Positions 16,586-24,754 of a stretch of 64,000 bases of DNA are shown here, one piece after another. Both the position numbers and the translations under genes were made by a program. The stretch is taken from contig NZ_LT607754.1 of assembly GCF_900090285.1 (NCBI RefSeq), positions 4,800,001 through 4,864,000 of the forward strand, read 5' to 3'. The notes under the pieces were generated by a model. It made no database searches. It worked only from the letters and a program-made list of their open reading frames with translations, and had not been told where the DNA came from. The stretch comes from Micromonospora inositola. Lineage in GTDB: Bacteria; Actinomycetota; Actinomycetes; Mycobacteriales; Micromonosporaceae. Positions within the stretch are counted from its first letter, which is position 1. Each line of letters opens with the position of its first letter.

Positions 16586-17118
16586 CAGGCTGTGTCGGCT
16601 GTGCCGACAGTCTCGACTCCGAAGAGCGCCAGGACTGCTGCCCGTACCTCCTTCGAATCGTTGGCCATCGCCGTACGAGCCTGCGCGAGCTGTGCCTCGA
16701 CGTCGGCCTGCCGCTGCCGCTCAAGGTCGCCCAGCAGTTCCTCGACATCCGGCACGGACGGCTCGCCGGACAGCGCGCGCGGTGGCTGGAGGTCCATGAG
16801 GTGGCAGAGCAGGCGCAGCGGCCGGTGCCCGTACACCCGAGTGCCGCCGGGCAGGCGGGGAAGGCCGTAGGTGCGCAGCCGGGTCACGGCGCCGTCGAGC
16901 AGCGGCGTGGCCCAGTGGGCGTTGTCGAACAGGCTGTTCGAGGACGCCTCCGGCAGCCCGAGGCCGGCCACCACCTGGTCGACCTCCTGCGCCGCGATTT
17001 CAGCGACGACGAACACGTGGGGCGAGATGCGGCTGCGGCGGAAGACGTCCGACCAGGCGCGGCGCTGTTTCGGCGATGTCACCTGGGCAGTATCGGTACC
17101 GGCCGGCGCGGCGTTCAC
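16582..17118 (-). CDS. Hypothetical protein, 3' end probably altered by the TnpB element
   Basis: A 178-residue soluble protein that I do not recognise. It has helical segments (ISPHVFVVAEIAAQEVDQVV) and a Glu/Arg-rich region likely to form a coiled coil (PDVEELLGDLERQRQADVEA). The start overlaps the stop of the gene at 17115 by four bases (ATGA), so translation is coupled. The stop codon (16582-16584) lies within the last bases of the TnpB element, so the original C-terminus has probably been lost. Confidence 0.6.
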   Translation of the reverse strand: MNAAPAGTDTAQVTSPKQRRAWSDVFRRSRISPHVFVVAEIAAQEVDQVVAGLGLPEASSNSLFDNAHWATPLLDGAVTRLRTYGLPRLPGGTRVYGHRPLRLLCHLMDLQPPRALSGEPSVPDVEELLGDLERQRQADVEAQLAQARTAMANDSKEVRAAVLALFGVETVGTADTAC

Positions 17119-17621
17119 GCGGGGTGCCCATCGTGATCGTTCCGCTGGCGGGCCACCTCGAGCAGGTGGTCGAGGGCTTCCCGCGACCGGCCGGTCGCCG
17201 AGGCGAGCGCCGCGAGCGGGTCACCGTGCCCGCGACCGGCTACGTCCTGGAAGGCGGCCAGCAGGTCGGACTCGAAGCCCTCGGCCTTCGCACCCCGCGC
17301 CTGGGCGAGCTCGGCGAGCCGTCCCTCCAGGTAGCGCCGCACCATCACCTGGTACCCCCCGACGCTGGGCAGCTCGTGGAACTCGGCCACCATGTCGTCG
17401 ACCTGCCGGCCAATGCGGTGCAGGACCGCTGACGTGACGCCGCTCTCCCGGATCTCGGGCGCCGCGTCATCGGCGACGCGGATGACGACCTCGTCGGGCC
17501 CGGTGAGGTCGGACGGTCCGGGGTTGGTGTGCCATCGTGCCGTGATGATGCAGCCGGCGTCCTCGCGGGACAGCTCAGCGGGCCGGGCGGGCATGGCGCG
17601 ATCGCGATTCTCCTGGGACAT
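17115..17621 (-). CDS. Hypothetical 168-residue protein
   Basis: No family recognised. Soluble, with an N-terminal part containing DEVVIRVADDAAPEIRE and a helical C-terminal half (VRRYLEGRLAELAQARGAKA, EALDHLLEVARQRNDHDG). It lies 85 bases downstream of the DUF4190 gene and is translationally coupled to the gene at 16582-17118. Its role in the ATPase operon is unknown. Confidence 0.65.
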   Translation of the reverse strand: MSQENRDRAMPARPAELSREDAGCIITARWHTNPGPSDLTGPDEVVIRVADDAAPEIRESGVTSAVLHRIGRQVDDMVAEFHELPSVGGYQVMVRRYLEGRLAELAQARGAKAEGFESDLLAAFQDVAGRGHGDPLAALASATGRSREALDHLLEVARQRNDHDGHPA

Positions 17622-17706
17622 GCGTACCTTTCTTTCCGGCGCCTCGTGGGCACCTGTTTGCCCGCCCCGGTGGCGGTGGGAGTCGTACCTGTTGATCTGA
17701 CGGGGC

Positions 17707-18147
17707 TCAGGGAGCGGGGGTGGCCGCGCCCAGAACGCCGCCGAAGAACGCCATGACCGTGAAGGCGATCATCGGGCCGACGAAGACGTAGCCCAGGACG
17801 AGACCGGCGACGGCCATGCCGTGCCCCGACCTCGTGCCGTCCCGGGTCTCCCGGAGGGCGACGTGGCCGAGAATGACGGCCAGGATGCAGGGCAGCCCGA
17901 ACAGGCACCAACCGCCGAGCACGCCGAGAATCCCGAGCACCAGCGACGCCGTGGCCATGCCCGACGTCAGCGGCGGCTGCACGCTGATCCGCTGTGCGAC
18001 CTGCGGGTAGCCGCCGGGCTGGTAAGGCACGACCGAGACCGGCGGGTACGGGCCGGGCAGGCCGGACACCGGCGGGTACGGCCCCGGGACGCCGGAGACC
18101 GCCGGATGCGGGCGGGTGGCATCGTGGCCAGGCTGCGGGTACGTCAT
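17707..18147 (-). CDS. DUF4190 membrane protein
   Basis: A 146-residue protein with a proline-rich N-terminus carrying three GPYPPVS-like repeats. A DUF4190 domain follows, with two membrane helices: MATASLVLGILGVLGGWCLF continuing to about residue 93, and HGMAVAGLVLGYVFVGPMIA. ATG 18147 overlaps the stop of the upstream gene by four bases, so it is translated with the Rad50-like ATPase operon. DUF4190 proteins are common in actinobacteria and have no defined biochemical role. Confidence 0.8.
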   Translation of the reverse strand: MTYPQPGHDATRPHPAVSGVPGPYPPVSGLPGPYPPVSVVPYQPGGYPQVAQRISVQPPLTSGMATASLVLGILGVLGGWCLFGLPCILAVILGHVALRETRDGTRSGHGMAVAGLVLGYVFVGPMIAFTVMAFFGGVLGAATPAP

Positions 18148-18548
18148 CGTTTCGGTTCCGTTCTTCGGTCGAGTTCGGTGAGCAGGACACTCACCTCGGT
18201 GTGCAGGCGGCGCAGCTCGGCGGCCGTGGGCGCCAGCTCGTAGCAGTGGTGGTGGGCGGCGGCCGACAGGGTCGCCCAGGCGAACGCGACGCGGCGGGCG
18301 ACGCCGACCCCGGGCCCGAGCCGACCGCCCAGCATCAGCTGCTTCGCCCGGCCCTGCCGGCACGCGGCCACGGTCGGCTTGACCCGCCGCCAGTAGGCGT
18401 CGATGCCGCCCTCGAGAGCCAGCCGGATCAGGCAGGCGCACGCCCGTGGCCACCAGCCGACGGTCACCGCGGCCGTGCCGAGCGCGCCGGCGCCGCGCAG
18501 CATCTGGTCAGCCGCCGCCAGGCAGCGCAGGGGTGTCGGCGCGGTCAC
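18144..18548 (-). CDS. Hypothetical helical partner of the ATPase
   Basis: A 134-residue protein starting at GTG, which overlaps the ATPase stop codon as GTGA. It is all-helical in appearance, with no signal peptide, and contains RRVAFAWATLSAAAHHHCYE and RRLHTEVSVLLTELDRRTEP. It lacks a recognisable catalytic motif. The tight overlap on both sides suggests it works with the ATPase, perhaps as a small subunit (inference). Confidence 0.65.
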   Translation of the reverse strand: MTAPTPLRCLAAADQMLRGAGALGTAAVTVGWWPRACACLIRLALEGGIDAYWRRVKPTVAACRQGRAKQLMLGGRLGPGVGVARRVAFAWATLSAAAHHHCYELAPTAAELRRLHTEVSVLLTELDRRTEPKR

Positions 18549-20980
18549 GACAGGGCCGCCGCGAGGTGGCGGGCGTCCGCGACCAGGCCGGGCAGGTCCG
18601 CCAGGTACGCCCCGTGCACGCCCTCCCTGCACGCCTTGTACGCGGCCACCGCCCGCGACCCGTGCCGGCGACTCAGATGTCCGAGCACGTCACCGCCCCG
18701 GTCGGCGTCGTCGAAGAGCGCCAACGCGACCGTGGTGGTCAGCCGCCGTGATGCGTCCGCAATGGCCGCCTCGATGTCGTCGTGCGGCAATCCGCGGGCC
18801 ACCCGCCGCCGCCACACGATCCGGTGGCAGGCCGCCTCGATCGCCGAGCGGCAGAGCTCCGCCACCACCGGACCGCGCACCTCGGCGGCGATCTCCTCGT
18901 TGCGCGCGAGGGCGTGCGCGTCGTCGAGGTGGCGGGTCACCGGGTCGGAGCCGGGTCGCAGCGTCACCACCGACCGCTCGGCGCGGGTCACCTCGACGAT
19001 CCGGGCCCGGCCCAGGTTCAGCCGTTCCACCGCCTCGGGCAGCCGGGTGTCGTGGGTGAACACGACGACCTGCCGCTGCTCGGCCAGTTCGGCGAGGACC
19101 CGCGCCAGCCCGTCGACCTTCGACGGGTCCATGCTCTGCACCGGGTCGTCGACCACGATGAACCGGAACGGGCTCTCCGGCGCGCACCCGCGCGGCAGGA
19201 ACGTCGCCAGCCCCAGGGACTGCATCTCGCCCTGACTCATCACACCCAGGGCGGTGCCGTTGTCGGTGCCGTCCACACTGACCGGGAAGACCACCCGCCG
19301 CCGGGTGTTCGTGCCCTCCAGGGCCATCGCGCCCAGCTCGACGTTGCTCTCCTGACGCAGCTGCGCCCAGATCCGCTGCGAATGCTCGGCGAACGGCGCC
19401 ACCCGCTGGTTGCGAAGCTCGGTCGCCGTGGTCTTCAACCAGCTCCGGGCGGCCTTCAACCGGGCGAGGGTCCGCTCCCGCTCCGGCAGCCGCCCGGCCG
19501 CGACCAGCCACCCCCGCAGGTCCGCCGCCGCGGCCTGCCAGCCGGTGTCCCGCTGGCGGAGCAGCGCCCTCGCGTATGAGCGGACATCCTCCGCGGCCGC
19601 CACGACCGCCGGGTACCGGGCGGTCAGGTGCTCGGCCAGTTCCTCCGGCCCACCGGGGGCCAGCCGCAACGCCGCCACGGCGTCGCGCAGCCCGGCCAGC
19701 GGCACGTCCGGGGCATCCGCGTCGGGCACGTCCAGGTCGTCGATCAGGTGGTGGGCCCGCTGCACCACGGCGTTCAGCCGGGAGGCGGCGGCCTGCGCGG
19801 CGAGCGTACGGTCCCGCAGCTCGTCCAGGGACGCGGCGGCCCGGGTCCGCCAGTCCCCGTCGAGCTGGCCGGTGGCGCAGACCGGGCACGGTCCGTCGCC
19901 CCGGTCGTCGTGGTGCTCGATGGCCAGCCGCAGCAGCTCCGCGCTGCGCAACGAAGCGCGAGACCGCCCACCGTCGTGGCGGCGCGCCGCCACGACGGCG
20001 TCCCGCAGCTGCCCGGCGAGCGCGACAACCTGGTCGACGTCGGGCAGGACCATGGCGGCCAGCCGCCGGCACAGCAGCACGGTCGCGTCGGCGGTCGGGT
20101 CGTCCGGCTCGTCGAGGATCGCGGCCAGCGCGGTCAGGTCGGGCCGACTGGCGGTGAGCAGGGTGGCCGCCCGGCGGGCCCGGTCGTCATCCACCCTGCC
20201 GAGCGTCGCCGCGCTGGCGGCGCGCTGGGTGCGTACCTCCTTGATGGCCGCGTCGACGGGCCGGGCGGCGGCCATCAGCCGGCGGTCGGCGTCGGTGATG
20301 GCGTCCAGGCCGAGGATGGCGAAGAGCGCGTCGAAGAGCTGGCTCTGCGTGCCGGCGGCGAGGCGCCCCAGCTCGGCGGCGGTGAGGAACGGCCGGTACA
20401 GCTCCAGCGGCCGGGCGAGCCCCAGCTCGGCGAGATCCTTGTGGGTGCCGCGCGCGCTGGTGACGGTCACCTCGGCCGCGCCCAGCTCCGCCCGGGACGA
20501 CCAGGAGCGGACCACCCGAGTGGGCGTCGCGACCCCGTCGGCGCGCAGCTCGACGGCGACCCGGCACGGGTCGCCGTCGTGCAGGTTGCGCCACCCGGTA
20601 CGCCAGACGCTGTTGCGGTCGGCCCAGCGGGCGCTGTCCCCGGTCAGGGCCAGCTCCACCGCCTCCGCGAAGCTCGACTTGCCGGAGCCGTTGCGCCCGA
20701 CCACCACGGTCAGCCCCGGCCCGGGTTCGATGGCGAGGGTGCGCTCCGGGCCGACGCCGCGGAAGCCTGCGACGGTGACCGAGGAGAGCCAGATCCGCTC
20801 CCGCGGCTCGTCCGCCGCCGGGCGCTGCGGCTCCAGCGCGGTCGGCGCGCCGGCGAGCGCCGCGTCCAGGTCGGCCTCGCCGCTGAGCGCGGCGAGGACC
20901 ACCTCGGCGGTGTCGTCGGGTACGCGGTCGGCGGCGAGCCGGTCGAAGATCAGCTCGACCAGGGGTTCGGTGTGGTTCAT
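18545..20980 (-). CDS. Rad50/RecF-like AAA ATPase
   Basis: An 811-residue ABC-type ATPase of the SMC/Rad50/RecF class. Walker A is GRNGSGKSS at about residues 95-103. A central region carries a Rad50 hook-like CPVC (DGPCPVCATGQLDGD). The ABC signature is VMSQGEMQSLGLATFLPRG, and Walker B is FRFIVVDDPVQSMDPSK with the D-loop. The switch histidine is in VVVFTHDTRLPE. ATG 20980 is chosen because GGGAGGT lies just upstream. A partner nuclease is not fused, but an RNase H-fold gene lies upstream and two small genes are coupled downstream. DNA-end or structure sensing linked to defence or repair is plausible; the target is unknown. Confidence 0.88.
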   Translation of the reverse strand: MNHTEPLVELIFDRLAADRVPDDTAEVVLAALSGEADLDAALAGAPTALEPQRPAADEPRERIWLSSVTVAGFRGVGPERTLAIEPGPGLTVVVGRNGSGKSSFAEAVELALTGDSARWADRNSVWRTGWRNLHDGDPCRVAVELRADGVATPTRVVRSWSSRAELGAAEVTVTSARGTHKDLAELGLARPLELYRPFLTAAELGRLAAGTQSQLFDALFAILGLDAITDADRRLMAAARPVDAAIKEVRTQRAASAATLGRVDDDRARRAATLLTASRPDLTALAAILDEPDDPTADATVLLCRRLAAMVLPDVDQVVALAGQLRDAVVAARRHDGGRSRASLRSAELLRLAIEHHDDRGDGPCPVCATGQLDGDWRTRAAASLDELRDRTLAAQAAASRLNAVVQRAHHLIDDLDVPDADAPDVPLAGLRDAVAALRLAPGGPEELAEHLTARYPAVVAAAEDVRSYARALLRQRDTGWQAAAADLRGWLVAAGRLPERERTLARLKAARSWLKTTATELRNQRVAPFAEHSQRIWAQLRQESNVELGAMALEGTNTRRRVVFPVSVDGTDNGTALGVMSQGEMQSLGLATFLPRGCAPESPFRFIVVDDPVQSMDPSKVDGLARVLAELAEQRQVVVFTHDTRLPEAVERLNLGRARIVEVTRAERSVVTLRPGSDPVTRHLDDAHALARNEEIAAEVRGPVVAELCRSAIEAACHRIVWRRRVARGLPHDDIEAAIADASRRLTTTVALALFDDADRGGDVLGHLSRRHGSRAVAAYKACREGVHGAYLADLPGLVADARHLAAALS

Positions 20981-21094
20981 CAGGCGACCTCCCGGGGAGG
21001 GCATCGAAGCTGGATGGTTCCGGCTCGGTCCGGTTCGCTGGCGGTGGTGGTGCGACGACGCTGTGCGGTTGCCCTCTGTGAGAGTGATCGGCGG

Positions 21095-21262
21095 TCAAGC
21101 CGGCAGCGCAACAGGACAATCGGGGCTGGCCAGGCAGGCGAGGGCCGGTTGAGTGCCGCGGTGACCGATCGGGTCGACCGTCGGCGCGGCGGCCGGCAGG
21201 AGTCCCAGCGGCTGGTGCGGGTGAAATCCCGGACCGGCCCAGGCTGCTTGTACAGAGGTCAT
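21095..21262 (-). CDS. Small 55-residue protein between RNase H and ATPase genes
   Basis: ATG 21262 is preceded by a strong ribosome binding site (GGAGGAGAAGACG). The product starts MTSVQAAWAGPGFHPHQPLG, is Pro/Ala/Gly-rich, has two cysteines near its end (ACLASPDCPVALPA) and no membrane helix. It fills most of the otherwise empty gap in a closely packed operon. No family recognised; the ribosome binding site is the main support. Confidence 0.45.
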   Translation of the reverse strand: MTSVQAAWAGPGFHPHQPLGLLPAAAPTVDPIGHRGTQPALACLASPDCPVALPA

Positions 21263-21291
21263 CGTCTTCTCCTCCAGGCGTGTGGTGTCCG

Positions 21292-21314
21292 CGGGTCGAC
21301 GACTCGTCGACCCG
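21292..21314. terminator. 23-bp palindrome upstream of the small gene
   Basis: Eleven-base arms (CGGGTCGACGA and TCGTCGACCCG) surround a single C. It lies 43 bases beyond the RNase H gene stop and 29 bases before the small gene start. As RNA it could partly terminate or process the transcript; as DNA it could be an operator. Confidence 0.4.
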
Positions 21315-21357
21315 CCCGAGGGGTGGTGGGGAAGCTGGTGAGCTGTGTCGGCAGTGG

Positions 21358-22200
21358 TCAGCCGACGGGCCCGGCGGCCGGGTCAGTGGGGAGACCGGCG
21401 TGCCAGTCCCGCAGGAAGGCGCCGACCAGGGCGTGGGCCCGCGGGCGAACATCGAAGGTCTCCTCGACCCGGCGACGGGCCATGTGCGACAGGCCGTCGG
21501 CGGCCTCGTTGAGGGCGTGCCCGCTGTGCCCCTTGACGTGCGCGAAGGACAGGTCCGGCCGGCGGCTCACCTGATCGGCCAGCCGGACCAGCGTCGGCCG
21601 GTCGGCCCACCGGCGCTGGCGCAGGCTGTAGCCGGCCGGCATCGCCGACACCTCACCGGCCTGCCACCGGCGCAGCCAGCGCAGCGCCACCGTGCTGTCC
21701 AGCAGCACCGTCATCCCCGCCGGCGCCTCCTCGTACGCCGAGAGCAGGAAGTCGACCGCCCGCAACTCGTTGATCAGCACCCGCGACGCCCCGGTCGGGT
21801 CGAGCCGACCGGTGCCCCGGCCGCGCAGGCCGTAGTGGCCGTCGCTGACCACGTACGCGATGCCGCCGGCACGTCCCTTCCAGCTGGCGTCGGTCGCGGC
21901 GACGACCGGCGCGGACGCCGCCGCCCACCGCGTGACCCGGCCACGTCCGTGCTGCTGGTCCGGCAGCGGCCGGCAGGCCGCGCCGTGCGCGGCGGCGAGC
22001 TGTTCGGCGGTGTCGAGGAGCTGCTCGGCCGAGGCGAGCTCGTCGTAGTGGACGGCGGTGAGGGCGAGGGTGACCGCGTCGCCGGTCCGCTGGCAGTGCG
22101 CGCAAGTGGTGCGACGGACGTAGTGGCGCAGGGGGAGGGCGCGGGCGTGCAGGGGAGTAGGGAGCAGGTGCAGGGCGCGGAGGAACTCATCGGGACGCAC
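21358..22200 (-). CDS. RNase H-fold protein
   Basis: A 280-residue protein with a full RNase HI catalytic set after a 95-residue N-terminal extension. Asp104 is in VVAATDASWKGRAGGIAYVV, Glu145 in VLINELRAVDFLL, Asp168 in MTVLLDSTVALRWLRRW, and Asp235 with His225 in FAHVKGHSGHALNEAADGLS. The extension contains TCAHCQRTGDAV, a possible half zinc site. Activity on RNA-DNA hybrids is expected. GTG 22200 follows AGGAGG. The gene precedes the Rad50-like ATPase on the same strand. Confidence 0.82.
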   Translation of the reverse strand: MRPDEFLRALHLLPTPLHARALPLRHYVRRTTCAHCQRTGDAVTLALTAVHYDELASAEQLLDTAEQLAAAHGAACRPLPDQQHGRGRVTRWAAASAPVVAATDASWKGRAGGIAYVVSDGHYGLRGRGTGRLDPTGASRVLINELRAVDFLLSAYEEAPAGMTVLLDSTVALRWLRRWQAGEVSAMPAGYSLRQRRWADRPTLVRLADQVSRRPDLSFAHVKGHSGHALNEAADGLSHMARRRVEETFDVRPRAHALVGAFLRDWHAGLPTDPAAGPVG

Positions 22201-22228
22201 GACGCCTCCTGAAGTGTCGGGGAAAGAG

Positions 22229-22930
22229 TCAGAGCACCTTGATCGAGTCGACGAGGAGCAACGGAACCGTCGTCTCGCCGCCGATCTGCGTGTCGTAGCT
22301 GTACGAGCCGAGCACCGCGACGTTGGCCCGGAAGATGTCGTCCTCGACGAGGTCCGCCAGGTCCGACTCGGAGCCGGAGAGCATGGTGTTGGTCTCGTAG
22401 TCGTACTCGTCGGGCATCCGCCGGTGGGCGACGTCGGCGCGGAACGTGTCGGTGCCGGTCGCCGCGTCGAACTGGGTGACCCTGCCGTAGACGACGTAGT
22501 GCTTGCCGATGTACGCGTCCGGGTTCTTGGCGATGAGCTTCCACTGCCGGGCGCTCAGCGTCTTGTACGACGGCGGCTTCGGCGGCGGCGTGGTCTTCGT
22601 CGGCGACGGCGCGGCGCTGGTGGGAGCCGCCGTGGTGGGGGCGGCGCTGGTCGGCGCGGCGGTCGTCGGCGGGACGGTGCTCGGGCTGGCGGAGGTCAGG
22701 GTGGCGGCGGTGGTCTTCGGCTCGTCGCCGGAGGCGCCGATGACGGCACCGCCGACGCCGAGGGCGATGACGAGAGCGATGCCACCGACCGCCCAGGCCC
22801 GGGCGTTGGAGCGCTTGACGGGAGCGGCCGGGACGGCCACGGCGGGAAGGGTCCCGTCCTGAGGCTGAGCGGTGGGCGGGGGGACGGCGGGGGCCTCATC
22901 GGGCGGCACCGGGTTGGTCGGCTCGGTCAT
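22229..22930 (-). CDS. Single-pass membrane protein with extracytoplasmic domain
   Basis: A 233-residue protein. It has a Pro-rich cytoplasmic N-terminus, one membrane helix (WAVGGIALVIALGVGGAVIG, about residues 46-65), then a Ser/Thr/Pro/Ala-rich linker with TTAAPTSAAP repeats. A C-terminal folded domain of about 115 residues follows (QWKLIAKNPDAYIGKHYVVY, GRVTQFDAATGTDTFRADVA), resembling an OB-like or DUF4352-type surface domain. GAGGAGA precedes the ATG. The next gene upstream is a lipoprotein, so both act outside the membrane. Confidence 0.75.
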   Translation of the reverse strand: MTEPTNPVPPDEAPAVPPPTAQPQDGTLPAVAVPAAPVKRSNARAWAVGGIALVIALGVGGAVIGASGDEPKTTAATLTSASPSTVPPTTAAPTSAAPTTAAPTSAAPSPTKTTPPPKPPSYKTLSARQWKLIAKNPDAYIGKHYVVYGRVTQFDAATGTDTFRADVAHRRMPDEYDYETNTMLSGSESDLADLVEDDIFRANVAVLGSYSYDTQIGGETTVPLLLVDSIKVL

Positions 22931-23012
22931 GACGGTCTCCTCTGTGAACAGTGGTGGGGGATAGGGGAAGGGCGGGGCGGGCGGCGGCGCGCGCCCCGGG
23001 TTGAGCGGTGGA

Positions 23013-23546
23013 TCAGGCGAGGGAGACGGTCACACCGCCGGAGAACGGCGAGTCGTGCAGCTCGAGCTTGGCGAGCTTGACCTTCTTCGGGATGTCGAAG
23101 GCGACCACACCGGTGACCTGGTTGCCAGGGTTGATGTCGTTGAGGAACGTCTCGGCGTTCTTGTTGGCGTAGATGGCGGCCCCGCCGTCGGCGGAGTACT
23201 CGGTGCCGTTGGCGGCGTACGCCTTCTGGCTGCTGCCGTCGAACATCTGCGACTCCTTGCCGATGTTCTTGACGTTGACCGTGACCAGGCAGAACTGACC
23301 CTGGGCCTTGGCGCCGATCAGGTCGGTGCCGATCTTGGCGACGCCGCACTTGGACGACTTGACCGTGAACTCGAACTTGCCGTCCCGAGCCGGCTGGCCG
23401 ATCTTCGCGACCTTGGCGGGCTTGTCGTCGCCCTTGTCGTCGCCGGCTTCGGCCTTGCTGCTGGTGGCGTCGTCGGTGGAGCCGGCGCCGCAGCCCAGGG
23501 CGACGAGACCAGTGGCGAGCAGAGCGAGAGTGGTGGCCTTGCGCAT
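23013..23546 (-). CDS. DUF4352-type lipoprotein
   Basis: A 177-residue secreted lipoprotein. The signal peptide MRKATTLALLATGLVALGCG ends in a lipobox with Cys19. A Lys/Asp-rich linker follows, then a DUF4352 immunoglobulin-like domain (GKFEFTVKSSKCGVAKIGTD, GQFCLVTVNVKNIGKESQMF, TGVVAFDIPKKVKLAKLELH). The two cysteines inside the domain could form a disulfide. A strong GGAGGAAAAC ribosome binding site precedes the ATG. DUF4352 proteins are extracellular and of unknown function. Confidence 0.85.
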   Translation of the reverse strand: MRKATTLALLATGLVALGCGAGSTDDATSSKAEAGDDKGDDKPAKVAKIGQPARDGKFEFTVKSSKCGVAKIGTDLIGAKAQGQFCLVTVNVKNIGKESQMFDGSSQKAYAANGTEYSADGGAAIYANKNAETFLNDINPGNQVTGVVAFDIPKKVKLAKLELHDSPFSGGVTVSLA

Positions 23547-23602
23547 TGTTTTCCTCCTGCTATGAATGTGGCGGCGTCAATCAGAGCATCACGTGTGAAC
23601 GT

Positions 23603-23639
23603 TGTCAACACACATGCTGCTTGACAGGTGTGACACACT
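23603..23639 (+). promoter_or_regulatory. Promoter region of the decayed methyltransferase gene
   Basis: It contains TGTCAACA (23603-23610), the run GCTTGACAGGTGTGACACACT, and the -10-like CACACT seven bases before GTG 23647, consistent with a leaderless transcript. The GCTTGAC...ACACT arrangement is shared with the promoter of the intact paralogue near 27928-27947. Confidence 0.45.
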
Positions 23640-23646
23640 CCGAAAC

Positions 23647-24389
23647 GTGCAGGAGACAACGACCATCACCGCAGCGGAGACCGCCCGGCTCGCCGGTGTC
23701 GGTCGGGCCGCAGTCAGCAACGGGCGCAAACGGCACGCCGACTTCCCAACTCGGGTGGGCGGCACCGCGGCCAGCCCCGAGTTCGACCTGGGGCAGGTCG
23801 AGCAGTGGCTCCACGCCCAGGGGAAACTTCCCGAGTTGGCCAGCGCCGACCGGCTGTGGCGGCACCTCGCCGCCGCCAGCCAGTCACCCGCCGCCGGCCT
23901 GGCCGCCGTCGGCGCCCTGCTCCTCGCTCAGCAACGCGGTCAAGGCCCCGGTCGATCAGCCGACCGCAGCTCAAGCCGCTGCTGCCCGACATCGACGCCC
24001 TCGCCGATGAACTCGGACCGCAGGGCGCCTTCGACGCGCTGTGGCAACGGTTCTCCGCCCCCGGGCCCGGCCGCCCCTTCGCCACCCCGGACGACCTGGC
24101 CGATCTGATGGCCGGGCTCGCCGGCGTCGGTGGCGAGCCCGTGCTCGACCCGGCCGCCGGCTCCGGCGCCACGCTCCGAGCCGCCGTCCGGGCCGGTTGC
24201 ACCTCCGCGTGTGGCCAGGAAATCGACGAGGACTTGGCCCGGCTCGCCGGATTGTGGCTGGCGCTGCGCTTCGGTAACGCCGTGGATCAGTCGACCAGCC
24301 GACGATGCGGTGGACCGGCTGACCAACGCCCGGCTCGACGGCGGGCGCCTGCCTCGCTTCGCGACCCGTCCGAGAGCTCAGAACTCTAG
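23647..24389 (+). pseudogene. Decayed N6 DNA methyltransferase, N-terminal half
   Basis: From GTG 23647 the frame reads an HTH (AAETARLAGVGRAAVSN) and then RVGGTAASPEFDLGQVEQWL, closely paralleling the intact protein at 27954. Around 23930-23950 the frame shifts. The 23805 frame continues with LLPDIDALADELGPQGAFDA and the SAM motif region VLDPAAGSGATLRAAVRAG. It breaks again before the catalytic NPPF-type motif and the target recognition region. The gene is truncated and dead, but its sequence divergence from the intact copy shows it is not a recent duplication. Confidence 0.75.
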
Positions 24390-24754
24390 AAGAACAGGCG
24401 ACCGATGCCGTCACCCAGGATGCGTGCGGCCGTATCGGCCATGAAGGCCGACACGCCTCCGTCGGCCACTTCGACGAGGAGGTAGCGGATGGCGCGTACC
24501 TGCGTATCCACGCCCGCGAGGTCCAGCGGAGTCGCCCGGGCGGCCTGCGGGGCTCGGGCCACGTGCTCGAGAAGATCCGGCTCCTCCGCTTCCGTCAAGC
24601 CGAGCAAGCCCTTCGCCCCCCGCAGCGCTGTGCAGAGACTCAGGACCTCATCTGCGGTGCCGGCAGGACTGTTCATGTGTTCTGCAATTCGGACCGGGGC
24701 CCTCGCGGGCCGATGATCGAGGCCGATACGCGGCCTGCGGCGCTCATCCGTCAC
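24386..24754 (-). CDS. Hypothetical protein coupled to the NaeI gene
   Basis: Up to 122 residues from GTG 24754, which overlaps the end of the restriction gene by 11 bases; an internal ATG (24676, MNSPAGTADEVLSLC) would give a 96-residue form. Soluble and helical, with DLAGVDTQVRAIRYLLVEVA and FMADTAARILGDGIGRLFF. No DNA-binding helix-turn-helix is clear. Overlap with the restriction gene suggests co-expression, so an accessory role in the restriction-modification cassette is possible but unproven. Confidence 0.5.
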   Translation of the reverse strand: MTDERRRPRIGLDHRPARAPVRIAEHMNSPAGTADEVLSLCTALRGAKGLLGLTEAEEPDLLEHVARAPQAARATPLDLAGVDTQVRAIRYLLVEVADGGVSAFMADTAARILGDGIGRLFF

